NCBI GenBank assembly: GCA_028095005.1
Contig: CM051462.1
Coordinates: 239,004,973-239,068,972 of the forward strand
DNA length: 64,000 nt
Direction: 5' to 3'
Source of the DNA: Rhynchospora pubera
Taxonomy: Eukaryota; Streptophyta; Magnoliopsida; Poales; Cyperaceae
The notes beneath the pieces are model-generated. The model saw nothing but the letters and a program-made list of their open reading frames with translations. It had not been told where the DNA came from and made no database searches. Both the position numbers and the translations under genes were made by a program. Below are positions 33,501 through 44,271 of the stretch, piece after piece (position 1 is the stretch's first letter; each line of letters begins with the position of its first letter).

Positions 33501-34177
33501 TAAACCAACGTTAGAGAGGCAACTGAAACAGTGAAAAACAACCAATCTGCTGATCTGTATGAACTCACAATTTAAATAGCTCAGTGAAGAAAAGAATTGA
33601 GATTGATCTACGGAAGAGGGAGAAAGGAGCAAAATTAGCACTCACTGAAGATCAACTGAGGACCCCATCTTTAGCGAATCAACTTAAAAACCCAGCAAGG
33701 TAGCAAAATTGGGATTCCATCTGAAAAACAAAGAAAAAAGCAATCAAAATCGAGAAGGAAATCTGCAGAAATAAAGGAATAGGAAAGAAACTATCCTGAC
33801 CATCGAGAAATAGAGGAGCCGGACACGACCACATGGATCCTCCTATCTGCCTGCTCCATTGAGCGCATCAGTAAGAGAGAGAGTAGGGAATCGGAAAAAA
33901 CTCGGAGAAAGAAAGAGGGGTGGAACTCTCTAGAAGAAGGAAATGGGCGGAGCTATGGATGCGGATGCGGACGGAGGCGACTGTAGATGCGGATGCGAAT
34001 GGAAGTGGGATCAAACGCGGCCCCATCAGTCAGCCACACTGTTCCGAGAACTGTACGCTAATAGTACCTTCGGAGTCGGATCTTAAACTGCCGAATAATA
34101 TATGTTTTGATTGCGAACGGTATAAGTAAATGAAAATGATGGTTTTTTTCCTGTATTTCGACGCGCAAGGTTGGGAC
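30576..34177. other. Noncoding stretch, possibly Helitron interior with gene debris
   Basis: No conserved domain on either strand. Minus-strand sequence from about 33990 down to 33230 looks like UTR/intron sequence, with T-rich tracts ending in TGCAG or TTTCAG (near 33720, 33475 and 33405). The 137-codon minus frame at 33228-33641 is hydrophobic because of this T-richness and is not called. A TA tract lies near 32493. Confidence 0.35.
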
Positions 34178-34325
34178 CTGGATCTGTGTAGCGCACCTGT
34201 CGGGCCGTCCGATTTAATCTCGACGGTTAAATTTTTTCGGGTCTTACAATTCAGTATTTTTTAGTGGCCATTCAGATTAGATTGGACAGTTCGAGAGGTG
34301 CACTATATGGGTGCCGTGCGGCACC
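34178..34325. mobile_element. Small foldback element, about 150 bp
   Basis: GCGCACCTGTCGGGCCGTCC..TTTAATC is mirrored imperfectly by GATTAGATTGGACAGTTCGA..GGTGCAC. Noncoding. Confidence 0.5.
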
Positions 34326-36010
34326 AGATCTGAATTCCGTAAGGTTGTCTTAGGTCCTTTTTAGATAATATTAGAAAGTGTTAAGCCCTCATGGAAAATT
34401 TAAAGATAATTGTAGCCCTTAGGAAAAAAGTCCACTATTGCGACCTTTTTGTTTGTTCGCGAATCGCGAGTCTTATAAAGAAAAGCATTATGATTGATTT
34501 AAAATTATTTATAAATGCAAATAATGTGTTAGAAATTAACTGCCATAGTTTTTTAAGGGTATGTCATCCGAGGTCGACAAAACTCATCTCCGTCATTCTT
34601 TTAGGGATCATTAATGAAGAAAACACGTCATTAATGAGAGAAAACAAAGACATCATCCTCTGATATCATCCTCATATTCCTCATCCATCGGCGCTAATTA
34701 TTTCCTCCCTTTCCAACGTCATTGTTGATAAATATTTATACCTAAAAACTAACACAATTTTCTTTGCTTTGTACATTTGTAGAATTATATTTTTTTTATC
34801 TTTTATTTTGTAAATACTTTTCTTATTAATAAAATTTATCTGCGTGATGATTGCCACCTCACCTTAACTAGCACGATTGAAATGTTGCTTGCCTCCTACC
34901 GCAATTGGTTATTCAAAATAAATGTTGCGTCGGGAGGAGTATCAAAATTCCAATGTTGATAAAACGGATAATTTAACAAGGGATTAATAAAACAAAATAA
35001 AATTTGAAGACAGCCGGATGGATGCGCCGTATCGTTTAAAGTAAGAATTAATACATTCTGGAATATGCTCGTGTTATTCCGGTGTCATTCGAATTCGATT
35101 CGAATTTGAAGCTGGCATCCTTAATCCCTTCCCTGCTCTGCTCTGTCAGAAATTCAGAATAATAAGAGAATATACGCACCCCATGCCCACCTGGATCCGA
35201 CGGCGAACGAACGGCTCTGATCCCATCTCACCAGATCTCCAGTTTTATCGCACGGCTCGGCCATAGCTTCGTAGATAGAATTTAAAGAGTATCTGCAATA
35301 GATGGAACTGGACACTCCGGTTTCGGGATGGACTGGAGAGCATTCCCCAGACGCACAAAAATTGAATGGGGCGCATTGGCATCCCCAAAAAATATAAATT
35401 TGTATCAAATTTGAACTTGTTTATATAGTCCGACCAATTAATTAATTTTTTCATCCAGTAGTCATGATTTAATAAAGTAAAGTCCATATATAAATGACTT
35501 CTCGGTGCTCACTAAGACGAAAATATAGTGATTTTTTTTTTGGGTAAAGGTACAATGAAAATGGGTTTAATTGAGGTACTATATATGATGCATCATCCAT
35601 ATCATAAATATCAAATTTGATTAAATTTAGTATATGTTTTAAAGTTCATCACAATATACTTATAAATATAATTTTTATATTTGATTTATTTCAATTTATT
35701 TAGAAAATCATTATGAAGATTGTTGAAATGATCGTTGTCAAAAAGGAGTTTAGAAATTTTCAATAATATTTGATTTGATGATTTTTTTAATTTTGTAAAA
35801 GCCCTCGTCATTTATATAATGTAAATATAAATAGAAATACAAATAGAATTAAAGTGGTGACTATATATAATTATTATATATATAAATTGTGTGCAGTGAG
35901 CGAGTGATGCAGTATATTGAAATAAACTGCAGAGGTCTTATGGATTTGATTGTGAGAAGTTAGTTTGGAAGAGAATAATTGTGGTAGCAAATGTTTTAGA
36001 AGGTTCTGGA
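34326..36010. other. Intergenic, AT-rich, no gene seen
   Basis: No supported coding sequence. This is the distal upstream region of the ERF gene. Confidence 0.4.
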
Positions 36011-36013
<3 letters not shown>

Positions 36014-36056
<43 letters not shown>

Positions 36057-36195
36057 GACAAAGAGAAAGAGAGAGAGAAACAGTCCGTCGCGGTTGTTGT
36101 GTCACTGTGAGTGAGAAGTCGGAACGGAGGCGGAGTGGCATTGAAAGTGTAGACCAGGTCCAACAAGAACAGAACAGAACAGAACAGAACAGCTG
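36014..36195. repeat. (TA)n, (GA)n and (AGAAC)n microsatellites upstream of the ERF gene
   Basis: A TA tract at about 36014-36053, GA repeats at about 36060-36079 and five AGAAC units at about 36166-36190 lie 220-400 bp upstream of the ERF start. Length variation here could affect the promoter. Confidence 0.85.
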
Positions 36196-36329
36196 CAACT
36201 CTATCTTTGTTTCCCTTCTCATAATATAATAACAATAATAATAATAATTTCCCGCCTGGTTTTCATTTCTCCAATCCTCGGAACCCCAAAAAAAGAAACC
36301 AAACCCTAGAAGCTAGAAAGAACCGACCG

Positions 36330-36374
36330 ATGGCTCCTCCTTCGGTCTCCGCCCCCTTCCGACCCAAGCGCTGA
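36330..36374 (+). promoter_or_regulatory. Upstream ORF (14 codons) before the ERF start
   Basis: An ATG at 36330 in good context (GACCGATGGCT) opens a 14-codon frame ending TGA at 36372-36374, 42 bp before the main ATG. If the mRNA starts further upstream it could reduce translation of the ERF. The transcription start is not known. Confidence 0.4.
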
Positions 36375-36416
36375 AGCCCGCCGACCCATTCATCTCCTTT
36401 TCGATCTCTCATAGTC

Positions 36417-37268
36417 ATGGCTACTCTAACCCCTCCCCCTAACCCCATTTCCTTTCCTCCTCCCGCGCCCCGCATCCTGCGCATCCTCGTCTCAGACGCC
36501 GACGCCACCGATTCCTCCGACGAAGACGACCCACACCCACACCGACAGCGACTTCTCTTGCCCCCGCGCAAGAGGGTCAAGAGGAGCATCATCAGGGTAC
36601 AAACCACCGCTACTGCTACTGCTGCTGCTGCACCCGCCTCTTCTGCTTCTGCCCCCCGCCGATACCGCGGCGTCAGGCACCGACCCTGGGGCCGCTATGC
36701 CGCCGAGATCAGAGACCCTACCCAGAAGCGCAGGCTCTGGCTTGGCACTTTCGACACGGCTGAAGAGGCCGCTGCCGCCTATGACCTAGCCGCCCTCAGA
36801 TTGCGCGGTCCCAAAGCTATTACCAATTTCCATCTCAACAAACAGGTCAGCTTTTCTCCTCATCCTTTGCTCAACCTTAAACTAGAGGCTATATTTCAAG
36901 GCCACACTGGTTCTAGAGGACCCAAAGAGGAGCCTCATCCCGTCCATGCTCCTGTTGCTGGGATTTTACCCAAGCAGGAGACCGATCAGGTGGCAGCTCC
37001 CATTGGTCCAGTCGTCCGGCTTAATAATAAACGCAAACTCAAGGGGCTTGTTCATGCTTCGGCTGAGCCTGCTTTCGATGCAAAACTATGCATCCCAGCT
37101 GACAAGGAAGGGGTAAATGAAAAGAAGAGTGAGAGGGCCTTCGTCAGGGTGCCACACCCTATGACAGCATCTAAGAAGGTGGAGCCAGTAAAAGGCGAGG
37201 GGTGTAAAATCGGGCTGGGAAGGCTCAGTGCTAATGTGTATGTCCGTGAGGTCGGTGGTGGTGCCTAG
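36417..37268 (+). CDS. AP2/ERF transcription factor, CRF-like (group VI)
   Basis: Single-exon gene of 283 aa, nuclear DNA-binding protein. Residues 18-38 (PRILRILVSDADATDSSDED) match the CRF/TEH motif of cytokinin response factors. A basic stretch follows (RKRVKRS, 51-57). The AP2/ERF domain spans about 83-138 (YRGVRHRPWGRYAAEIRD, WLGTFDTAEEAAAAYD), with the arginines and tryptophans that contact GCC-box DNA. The start is the ATG at 36417 in context TAGTCATGGCT. The C-terminal half is low in recognisable motifs, and the SP(T/V)SVL phosphorylation motif found in many CRFs is not seen. CRFs act in cytokinin and stress responses, but which member this is cannot be told. The 5' half of the coding region is GC-rich. 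Confidence 0.9.
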   Translation: MATLTPPPNPISFPPPAPRILRILVSDADATDSSDEDDPHPHRQRLLLPPRKRVKRSIIRVQTTATATAAAAPASSASAPRRYRGVRHRPWGRYAAEIRDPTQKRRLWLGTFDTAEEAAAAYDLAALRLRGPKAITNFHLNKQVSFSPHPLLNLKLEAIFQGHTGSRGPKEEPHPVHAPVAGILPKQETDQVAAPIGPVVRLNNKRKLKGLVHASAEPAFDAKLCIPADKEGVNEKKSERAFVRVPHPMTASKKVEPVKGEGCKIGLGRLSANVYVREVGGGA

Positions 37269-39130
37269 CTGCCTAGGATAGATATTTGCTACTGTTCCAT
37301 ATGTGCCAGCTTATCTGACAGATTTGGTAATATAACCAAACAATTGTGTGCAATTTGTTACGGTTCAAATGCTATATTTGGATGATATGCTACACTGTTT
37401 CTATATTTTGTTGTAAGAAACAGATAATTGTGAAGTTAGATGATGTAGGTTGCTTCGGAATGGGTTAATGTTGAGCCGGATGAATTGTGCATGTAATGTT
37501 ATGTTTGGTTCTTGCCAAATTTTTTGGATTTAATTGGTATGGAGCAGCTGGTACTGATATCCTTAGTTTGTGTGCTGTCTGTCTGTCATGGAACATTAAA
37601 GTTTCTTTTGTGCAAGGTTGTTTTTAGTTTAGTATGTGGCTTTGCATGAGTCCATTACCTTCTGTTTTGTAGTTATTTATCAGCATGGAGAAGGTTATGA
37701 GATGTCAAGGTGTATGGCCATTGTTGTTGTGTACAAAGTTTTAGAATATTCTAGTAGCTTGCACATTTAATGTAATAGCCATGTAATGTATAATTTTGTG
37801 CGAGATAACTTTGGCACGTGATGCACATATGTCTCTGCTAAATTTTATCAGTTGCTTGTCATCTTAGCTTATTTTTTTTATCACCTTTTGAAGCACTCTT
37901 CTTAATTGGAAGTTGGTTTGAAGATAAATATTAGGCCATTGTTATACCTCATCTCTTTATTTTTGCCATGTATTTCGAATGAAGGAGACCATCAATAACG
38001 TGAATATTGCTTTCTTTTTAATTTGCAATTTGTGCTTGTGATAGATCAACTACTTGAAAAGTACTTGCTCTCTGCTGCTTGTGGTTTGTAAAAGGTACCA
38101 TACCACTGGATAGGTTATAACCTCGAAGGAGGAACGTGTCAGACAAAACTGTATTGTTTTATGGGTTTCGGACTTTTAGAGAAATGGCAACTTGGCTTAC
38201 TTTAGAACACGTAATGACATATCAAGTGGTGAAATCTTTCTAAGAAAATGACGAAGAAAGAAAGATGTCAGCGATAGCATTGGAAAGAAGATATTGTTTT
38301 TGTTTATGTAAGAATTAAGATGCTACCTAATAATATTAGCATGTAAGCTGGAAAAATGTGGTGATCATACCAACTAATGTCGCTAAGCTTCTACAAAAAG
38401 ACAATTGTGGTTCACCAAAATGGAATATGATGGTAATTTTAGAAACACAAATTTTGCACCCCACCCATTAACTCTCAATGTCAAAGTTTTATGAAACTGA
38501 ATAGCATCAGTTGCAACAGAAGAATTGCAGGCTTGCAGCGCTATAGAGTTGAGTGAAGCTATCTTATCTGTTGGTTGATACTTGATACTGTGAAAGGCCC
38601 AAGCCCAGTACAAAAACTCTCTTTGGAAGTGGGTCCAGTAAAAGTTTCTATCCTCTGGAGTTCGGCTTAAGATTTGTACTTTGCAGTTCTTCATCACGAC
38701 CGTCCGATTTAATTTCGACGGTTTGTAGAGGATGACTGATTGAGATGAGAAAGTAAGGGAAAGGTTCTGAGATCGATGAGATGAAGACGTGGGTGAGTGA
38801 AGAGATGAGATGAAGTATTGAAGTCTGAGTCCCTCGTTCTAAACTAACAATCTGCACAATCATGAAGGAGTTCATCCCAAACTGAGATGGGCTTGGCCCT
38901 TATTTTTAGTCAAAAAAAAGAAAAAAGAAAAAAAGAAAAAGAGATGAATTATCCGTGAGTCATAGAAAAGTTCTTGTTTAGAAAATTTTTAATTAACATT
39001 AATTATCTTCCAAACATTGTAATATTGCCTATGACAGGTAATATATCTTGTGTTATATTAATGCCTCTTCATATTTAGTGAATCAAAATCAAAAGATTTT
39101 TCCAAGCCGGTTTGTTTCTCGGCGTTTCGT
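37269..39130. other. 3' flank of the ERF gene and intergenic sequence
   Basis: The first 200-400 bp are probably the ERF 3' UTR. A CGTCCGATTTAATTTCGACGG string near 38700 resembles the arm of the foldback at 34178. No gene was recognised; minus frames at 38383-38875 show no domain. Confidence 0.4.
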
Positions 39131-39132
39131 TT

Positions 39133-39184
39133 AGTCCCACATTGGTTATTTCAGAGAAATTAGGTCTTCGGTAGCCTTTAAAAG
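39133..39184 (+). promoter_or_regulatory. snRNA-type promoter candidate (USE-like plus TATA-like)
   Basis: AGTCCCACATTGG at 39133 resembles the plant upstream sequence element RTCCCACATCG. A TTTAAAAG box follows after a 31-bp gap, near the spacing used by RNA polymerase II snRNA genes. The downstream sequence does not match U1, U2, U4 or U5 starts as I know them, so no RNA gene is called. Confidence 0.3.
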
Positions 39185-39720
39185 CTAGAGCCAGGGTTGC
39201 TACACACCCAAAGAATTAATGTATGCGTCTCTAGAGTGAATAGAGAAGTCGATGATAGCATCGACGCCCTGCAATCTGATCGGGGCTACACTGCAGCTGC
39301 AGCTGTCAAATTTTGGCTGAGAAGCTGTGATCAGATTGCGAGCGCCGATGCAATCGCTGATTTCCAAATTATAGTTCCCGTCAGTAAATCTGCGAAAATT
39401 GGTATGTGGCTTAACTAAAGTCTATCTAAATTTGATAATATTTTGTTTCTTCTTGTTGTCCTTTTTCCAGAAGTGGCTGTTAGGTGTGCTTTGCAGAAAA
39501 TAAGAGGGGTACAGAGTTGCTTGTTAAGGTATGCTAATGCCATGCCATCTTGTTTAACTAACCTGATTCAACATGTCTTTGCAGATCCTCTCCTGTTTGT
39601 ACAGGATCCTTTAGGCAGATCTATGACATCCATTTCAAACTCACAAATTATAAAAGGGTAGGGGAACAGTATCCCAGGACCCAAATGCTAATTGAAACCA
39701 GCACTGCAATCTCTAAGGTA
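39185..39720 (+). other. Possible noncoding or decayed exons of unknown gene
   Basis: An open frame (39197-39418) and a second block (39470-39660) are separated by AG/GT-like borders (TTTTTCCAG at about 39471, CTTTGCAG at about 39584). Neither translation is recognisable. Inverted strings (GCAATCTGATC..GATCAGATTGC at about 39270 and 39330) could fold an RNA. Function unknown. Confidence 0.25.
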
Positions 39721-40539
39721 CAGTAGTAAGCTAATTCCAGGGCCAGGCTCAAGATGAAGATGTAGTATCAGTATGGCTCTGGTATTTCAAATCAGTAGCT
39801 TCCAGAAACTGATTTGAATAATTCTGCAAAGTACGTACAATGAATGAAACAAAGAGTTGCTCAGATCAGCTCTGGATACCTCCAAAACGTTAAACATACA
39901 TGCATACATAGATTAGGAGGAAGTTGAGTTTCACTAGACTCCTCCTTGACGAAATCTGATGCTTCTCCCCTTGGGCCTTGGGACATGGGGATTGGGGAGT
40001 CTACTTCTCTATCTACAATGATTGACCTATCTGACTATACATACTGGATTTGACAGATAATTGGATGAAATAGTATTTAGAACAGGATTATTGGTCTGGT
40101 CATGCATGAATCATGATGCAGACGCCATATTTGAAATTCAATGATTGACCTATATATCTGAAAACGCTGTGTTGACTTATTATAGTCTAGAATATAGATA
40201 GATAGATAGATAGATAGATAGAAAAAAATGCCCGAATTGTAATAACAAGTCTGAAAACTCAATCTGAGTCGGATGTATAATGTATTGTATTCTTGTTATA
40301 TATTATTATTAGTAGTAGTAGTAGTAGAATAGTCATACCAAATACCCCAATCCAATCCTTTCCCTTTCCGTCTCCGAGCCGTAATCTAATCAGTCTAGAT
40401 TCTCTGTGCCTTCGTAGCACAACCCTTTGCGTATCGCATTTGGCGTAGCCGCTAACGGCCTAAAATGCACAAGATATATGTTTAAATAGCTTCATGCCAA
40501 AAAAACGAGACAATAATTGGGTGAGTCATTAGTGGGTTG
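39721..40539. repeat. Intergenic, with (GATA)n and (AGT)n microsatellites
   Basis: ATAGATAGATAG repeats lie at about 40194-40222 and AGTAGTAG at about 40309-40327. No gene seen. Confidence 0.6.
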
Positions 40540-40544
40540 ATATA

Positions 40545-40690
40545 GAAAAATACGCTTTTCCTATGATTGGATGAGCAACAAACATATGCTTTTCCTATCC
40601 TATGATTTAAAACACGAAACCACTACAGATTCTACCACTACATCTTTTCGATGGTAGTTTCGTGTTTTAAATCATTGGAAAAGCATATTA
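40545..40690. mobile_element. Small foldback hairpin
   Basis: CATATGCTTTTCCTATCC..GATTTAAAACACGAAACCAC is mirrored by GGTAGTTTCGTGTTTTAAATC..GGAAAAGCATAT. The arms are about 35-40 bp with a short loop. It is likely a MITE fragment, and the perfect central arm could feed small-RNA production. Confidence 0.55.
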
Positions 40691-41354
40691 TTTTTGTAAC
40701 TTTTTAAAAGAACACACCGTACTGAATCTATTTTTTTTATTTGCATTTAGAAGTTTTTTTGGAACCTTGCTAACTATCATCTAGAGAATTTCATCCAATG
40801 TATTCGTCATTTTTGTTACGCATTGAAAGACCGAACCATGTATAATTTTCTTTTAATTTGTTTACTCCTCTAAATTAGTGACCTTTGCATTACTTATGCC
40901 TGTTAAGAATTTTGTGTTTTAATGTTCAGATAACATGTTTTCTAATTTTCCATCATAATAGAATAATGAAAGGTAAATTTGCTAGAAAATTTAATATGTA
41001 AAACGTGATTGCAAGAGTAGTGCACGTAGCAATACCATAGCATATGAAATCGGTACAACATTCTAGATAATATTACTTATTGATAATAGCTTTATAAACT
41101 CGATATAATTAATGTTATTTGTGAGACTGGTATTATCGTTGTATTATATTGCTAAATAAATTAAAAGTTTTCATGGATTTAGTTCATACATATTTTATTA
41201 GGATGGCGATGTAGATCTTTTGGCTTATAATAGGCCACAGAGAATCCGCGGAGATGCAACCTTTGACCAACCGACCCCTACCCTACCTGCAATTAAAACC
41301 CAAAACTTTCTCCGTCTCCGTCTCTTTTATTTGAATCACCGCTTACTTATAAAA

Positions 41355-41650
41355 TCACCTGAAAAAATGATTAAACATTTCAAATAAAAAAGAGTAAATA
41401 TGTCAGATAAAAAGACGTAAATAATTCTTATATATCAATTGTGGACCATTGATTTATGTAATTTGATATAATATGTGGTCTAGATCAAAATCAGACTTTT
41501 TATTATAAAAGATTAAATTACTATCAAATTAACTATTTATTAAAAAAAAAACTAAATTATTGATTTTATCATATTTTTATCGTCTAACACGTAAACTTCT
41601 TCTATATAAAACAATAATAATATAAATATTTTATTTTCTTATTTGAGGAC
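41355..41650 (+). repeat. Dispersed ~290-bp repeat, copy 1
   Basis: Shares ordered blocks with 56035-56305, such as GATTAAACATTT, TAAATAATTCTTATAT versus TAAACAATTCTTATAT, CAAATTAACTATTTATT and AAATTATTGATTTTA, ending TTTTATTTTCTTATTTG. No inverted repeats or coding sequence. Unclassified. Confidence 0.7.
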
Positions 41651-41871
41651 ATCTTTGTCGGTACTTTTGAAGAATTACGGTTTGCCAATTTGTCGAACTA
41701 TAAAAGGGTTACGGAAACCCGTTCCGTTCCATGAATATGAAAAGAAATCAACTATCAGTTGGACAATTAACTAAAAAGGATGAGAATTTTTTTTAACATC
41801 CCTTTCCCGTGAGAAAAAAAGATGGAAAAATTTACGTGCCATCTCACGAATTAATTTTTTCGACATGTTGT

Positions 41872-44248
41872 TGTCACACCCCACAGCAGCGGTGTGACAG
41901 ATTCCTGCCGCAGACACGTGCTTCGCACGCCTGCAAGGCTTACTGCTGGCCCACAAGTTACCATGCTATGTTTTATCATACTAGGCACCCAACAGTTGGC
42001 AAGCAAACAATTCAAAAACTAAGCTGAGGTTATGCTTGTACTTGTGCAAAACAAAATTTTGACAGAGTTTCTCTTGTATGTATGAGTATCCAGCCATTAA
42101 GGCAATCAATCACACAGTTTATAGACTTTTCCCCAACCCAATTCCCAAAAGAACAGTCAAGTAAACTTATCAACTGGAGTTTACACACACACAAGCATAC
42201 AATTACACCATCAACAACCAACAGCACTGAAGTACACAAAACATAGCATTACATAATGTACATGGCTTACTTCTCCAACTCTTCAGCCCACGCCGTCAAA
42301 ACCTGGAACCCATGAAAATATGGTACGGTGAGAAAGGAAACCATTTCTCAGTGCGGTATTTAGTTCCAGCCACGCATGAACCCGAAGTCTCATGTTGCGG
42401 AACTAAATACACACTGTTTTATATATAAGAACATAATTTGCATTGTACACAAAGCTAAATCATGAAACAGTTAACAATTCATGCTATGCAATGCAAGGCC
42501 GACTAGTAAGGAACATAAGAAATCTGCCATTCAATTTATACAAAAGTCGGCACTTGTTGGACACCTATCCATGCACAATACTAGGCTGGTTACCAATCAG
42601 CCATATCATTGCCTTTCCATCAATACAATCAAATAGTACTCAATTGCTGAGAACATTTACCCCCTCATAGACATGAGTCCCGGAACATAAGCGCTTATCT
42701 CACGGCCCTTGGAACAATGGTTCATGACGCCGCTTTCCAAAGATGTAAATGCCATTCATCACACAATTAGCACAGCCATACCATATATCACAATTCAGCC
42801 ACAATATTATAAACCATTCAATATGCATGTCATGAGATAACAATCCATCCTATGCACAGTCATGTAGCATATATATATAATATAGCAATTCATACATGCA
42901 GCTACATGCTAAGTCATGCAAAGGCAACAAGCAACATGTATAATATACTTTAAGATTAGCACAGCAACAAGAGTCAGGGTCCAGGTGAAATCCGCACCTC
43001 AAACCTTATACCGCTTTACCCGCCGTTCACTGCTGCGAAGCGCCCGCTTCACCGCTCAAGTCCACCGACTCACTTTGCTCAGGGTCTGGTTCAATTGAAC
43101 AAAACCTATGTCACAATCATGCACAAGCACAGCCTATAACTCATGCAACTACATGGTAAAGGCGCCAAGCCAAACACTGTTGCGTGACTGGTTTGCGGGT
43201 GTTCGCCACGCCGCTTTATGGTTTGTCTACCAACCAATGCCAGACCTATGGTGCTCATTAGCACATGGTCAGTTAGGGTGCACCAACAATACTATGCAAT
43301 GCATTACAATCATCATCCCAAAGGTCTGTTTGAGTCATTGGAAACCAGCCACTATACACAGCTCATGCACCATCATGAATTTTCCAACCTGTTTTGGGTA
43401 AACCAGGGCCAAAATCATGCATGCAACCTTATTCTTTACCTTTCCAACTATCCAGCTATGTCCCAAACACTACTTTCCACTGTCTAATGCCTCAAAACTA
43501 AGCTCTAATGGCCTGTTTTGGTAGGGAACAGAACAGATACGAATTTGGCAACAAGAAGGGCATAATTGTCCACACAATTGGGCCAGAGAAAGAGGTAAAG
43601 GAGTGGGGACTAGGTGTCAGCAAACCAATCTCCCCCTGCCTAATGACTAAGCAGCTAGGTGTCACTAATCTGTTGGGGCTGGTCAATCAAGTTGGACTGC
43701 CTTTTGGTCAGCTCCAAAGGGCACACCACTGGACAGTTCCAGTGTTACATGCATGGGACACCTCCAGTACATGCAACCATACATGCCTAAGTACAGATTT
43801 CATGACTGGGTAGCTACATTAACAACCACACACTCAGACCGGCTGTAACCGTCATACGTTACAGCATAATTTGGTCATCATTTTAGTCACAATTTGGGTC
43901 ATCATACCATGTCATTATACCACGCAATAATTTATTTCAGTTTGGCATACATGATGCATCATACACACATAGTCTGATTGTAAGGCAACCGTTATCATAG
44001 CGGGACTTATATCGTTTCCAACCACGCTTTACATGACTGCACTAGTGTCTGGACAGGGACGGGGGTATATTTACATGGGTCTCTAGTCAGTCAAGGTCTC
44101 AATCACCACCACCCCCCTAATAGACATGATGCAATTTGGAGCAACACATAGTACCGTATTTACCAACCCCTGAATTTCCCCCACGCTCTAAGGCCTGGTT
44201 GCATGGTGTTTACATGACAGGGACACCGTCAGACAGCCGTATCTCACA
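41872..44248 (-). repeat. 3' LTR of the chromovirus (left in the window)
   Basis: 2377 bp, TG..CA ended in element orientation, almost identical to the right LTR. The many short open frames inside it are duplicated in the other LTR with few changes and are not genes. Confidence 0.95.
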
Positions 44249-44261
44249 TTCCTCCCCCCTT
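44249..44261 (-). promoter_or_regulatory. Polypurine tract
   Basis: On the minus strand AAGGGGGGAGGAA abuts the 3' LTR start TGTGAG. It primes plus-strand DNA synthesis in LTR retrotransposons. Confidence 0.85.
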
Positions 44262-44271
44262 AAGAATCCGT

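Noticed and set aside
33228..33641. 137-codon hydrophobic minus-strand frame resembling a membrane protein
   Set aside because: Hydrophobicity comes from T-rich intron/UTR-like sequence (Phe, Leu, Ser codons); splice-like sites interrupt it and no family is evident.
36263..36680. Minus-strand frames of 114 and 62 codons over the ERF 5' end
   Set aside because: Antisense frames of GC-rich ERF coding sequence with no domain.
42030..43813. Frames of 60-101 codons inside the left LTR
   Set aside because: All recur at the same offsets in the right LTR; they are noncoding LTR sequence.
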